DNA of 64,000 nucleotides, taken from Amoebidium appalachense. Taxonomy: Eukaryota > Ichthyosporea. Under the pieces are notes generated by a model that saw only the letters and a program-made list of their open reading frames with translations, had not been told where the DNA came from and made no database searches. The translations under genes and the position numbers were made by a program. Below, piece after piece: positions 60,634 to 64,000 of the stretch (positions are counted from its first letter, which is position 1; every line of letters starts with the position of its first letter). The stretch is taken from assembly GCA_963693365.1 (NCBI GenBank), contig CAVNZM010000007.1:806001-870000 (forward strand). Reading direction: 5' to 3'.

Positions 60634-61161
60634 CACACACACACACACACACGTGACACTAGGTGTGTGCACGTCTTGATCCATCGACCACATATTCCCT
60701 GGGGGAGATGTAACATGCCCAGCACTACAACCAACACCATTGGCCATTATATGATACACGATAGCTATATTTATCATGCTAATGCTAAAAAAAGACACGG
60801 CCAGTGTGTCATGGCATGACGATAACCTCCCCAAATACATCTATATACCAGTTTTGATGTACAACGCTGAATTAGTCATAAACCCACACAGCCAAATTTT
60901 TAAAATTGATGTACCACTAGTCTAAGGCTTACATACATCGTCCCATATAGTGAGGTTTTTGCGGGACTTAAATCTTAAAAAACCTAAATGCTCACATGAG
61001 CAACAGGCACCTCCGCACCGTGATTGCACGGCTGGACCAAGCAAATGCAATTTCACAGCCCCCAAAATATACCAAAAAAATTGAACACACATCAGTTTAT
61101 AATCTATCGGATCCCACCACCGCTCCTTTCTCCTTTCTCCCCTCAATTCTACCAATAAAAC
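59109..61161. other. Intergenic repeats between COPE and SDR genes (convergent)
   Basis: G-run at 59203-59243, G-run at 59460-59481, C-run then CCA repeats then (CA)n at 59699-59843, (CT)n at 59974-59997, a duplicated cassette (separate entry), and unique DNA from 60700. The two genes converge here, so both 3' ends lie in this interval; no clear polyadenylation signal is seen. Confidence 0.5.
60208..60700 (+). repeat. Imperfect tandem duplication, about 244-278 bp period, with hairpin
   Basis: ACCGTGACACCCGAG (60210, 60454), GGCACTCACGTACAC, ATGTATGCATTC and CTAGGTGTGTGCACGTCTTG (60381, 60659) each occur twice in the same order, with variable CA microsatellites between. Between the copies a perfect hairpin, CACGGCCCTCT and AGAGGGCCGTG (60404-60414, 60422-60432), flanks a 7-nt loop. 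Confidence 0.85.

Positions 61162-64000
<2,839 letters not shown>

Overview
The window is nuclear DNA of a eukaryote with spliceosomal introns. Exons are well-behaved and GC-balanced. They sit in intergenic and intronic DNA packed with simple repeats: (CA)n/(GT)n, (GA)n/(CT)n, and C or G runs up to about 85 nt. The gene set suggests a unicellular relative of animals, for example an ichthyosporean-type holozoan: an animal-like UBE2S with its C-terminal RRL tail, a kinase with an HxDxxARN catalytic loop, and an epsilon-COP. This placement is inference; other protists are not excluded. Splice sites and phases were assembled by eye, without transcripts.

Layout. 0-5.6 kb: no convincing gene; a 228-bp tandem duplication and a CT microsatellite block. 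5.6-11.7 kb (+): three-exon serine-rich protein of unknown function. 12.1-16.5 kb: degenerate Ty3/gypsy remnant (+) split by a younger, non-coding LTR element (-). 17.8-20.3 kb (-): two-exon putative transcription factor with a psq/Brinker-type HTH and a CENP-B-type HTH. 21.8-28.3 kb (+): eight-exon CCCH zinc-finger protein ending in a SAM domain. 30.3-33.9 kb (+): divergent protein kinase. 35.6-37.9 kb (+): three exons of an unrecognised protein, possibly a continuation of the kinase gene. 39.8-46.5 kb: a truncated and a longer non-LTR retrotransposon copy, plus minisatellites. 49.2-51.7 kb (-): ubiquitin-conjugating enzyme E2 S. 52.7-53.6 kb (-): exons of an unknown gene, divergent from 54.0-59.1 kb (+): coatomer epsilon subunit. 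61.2-63.4 kb (-): 3' part of a short-chain dehydrogenase/reductase, running off the right edge.

The genes do not form a pathway; they are ordinary housekeeping and regulatory loci. The most unusual feature is how introns and repeats interact. Several introns begin with (GT)n just after the 5' splice site and/or end in (CA)n-CAG at the 3' splice site, so complementary microsatellites supply or abut the splice signals. Two MITEs with long inverted repeats sit in introns. A dispersed, apparently tRNA-derived SINE-like family ends in oligo-C tails. I saw no CRISPR arrays, operons, rRNA or convincing tRNA genes.
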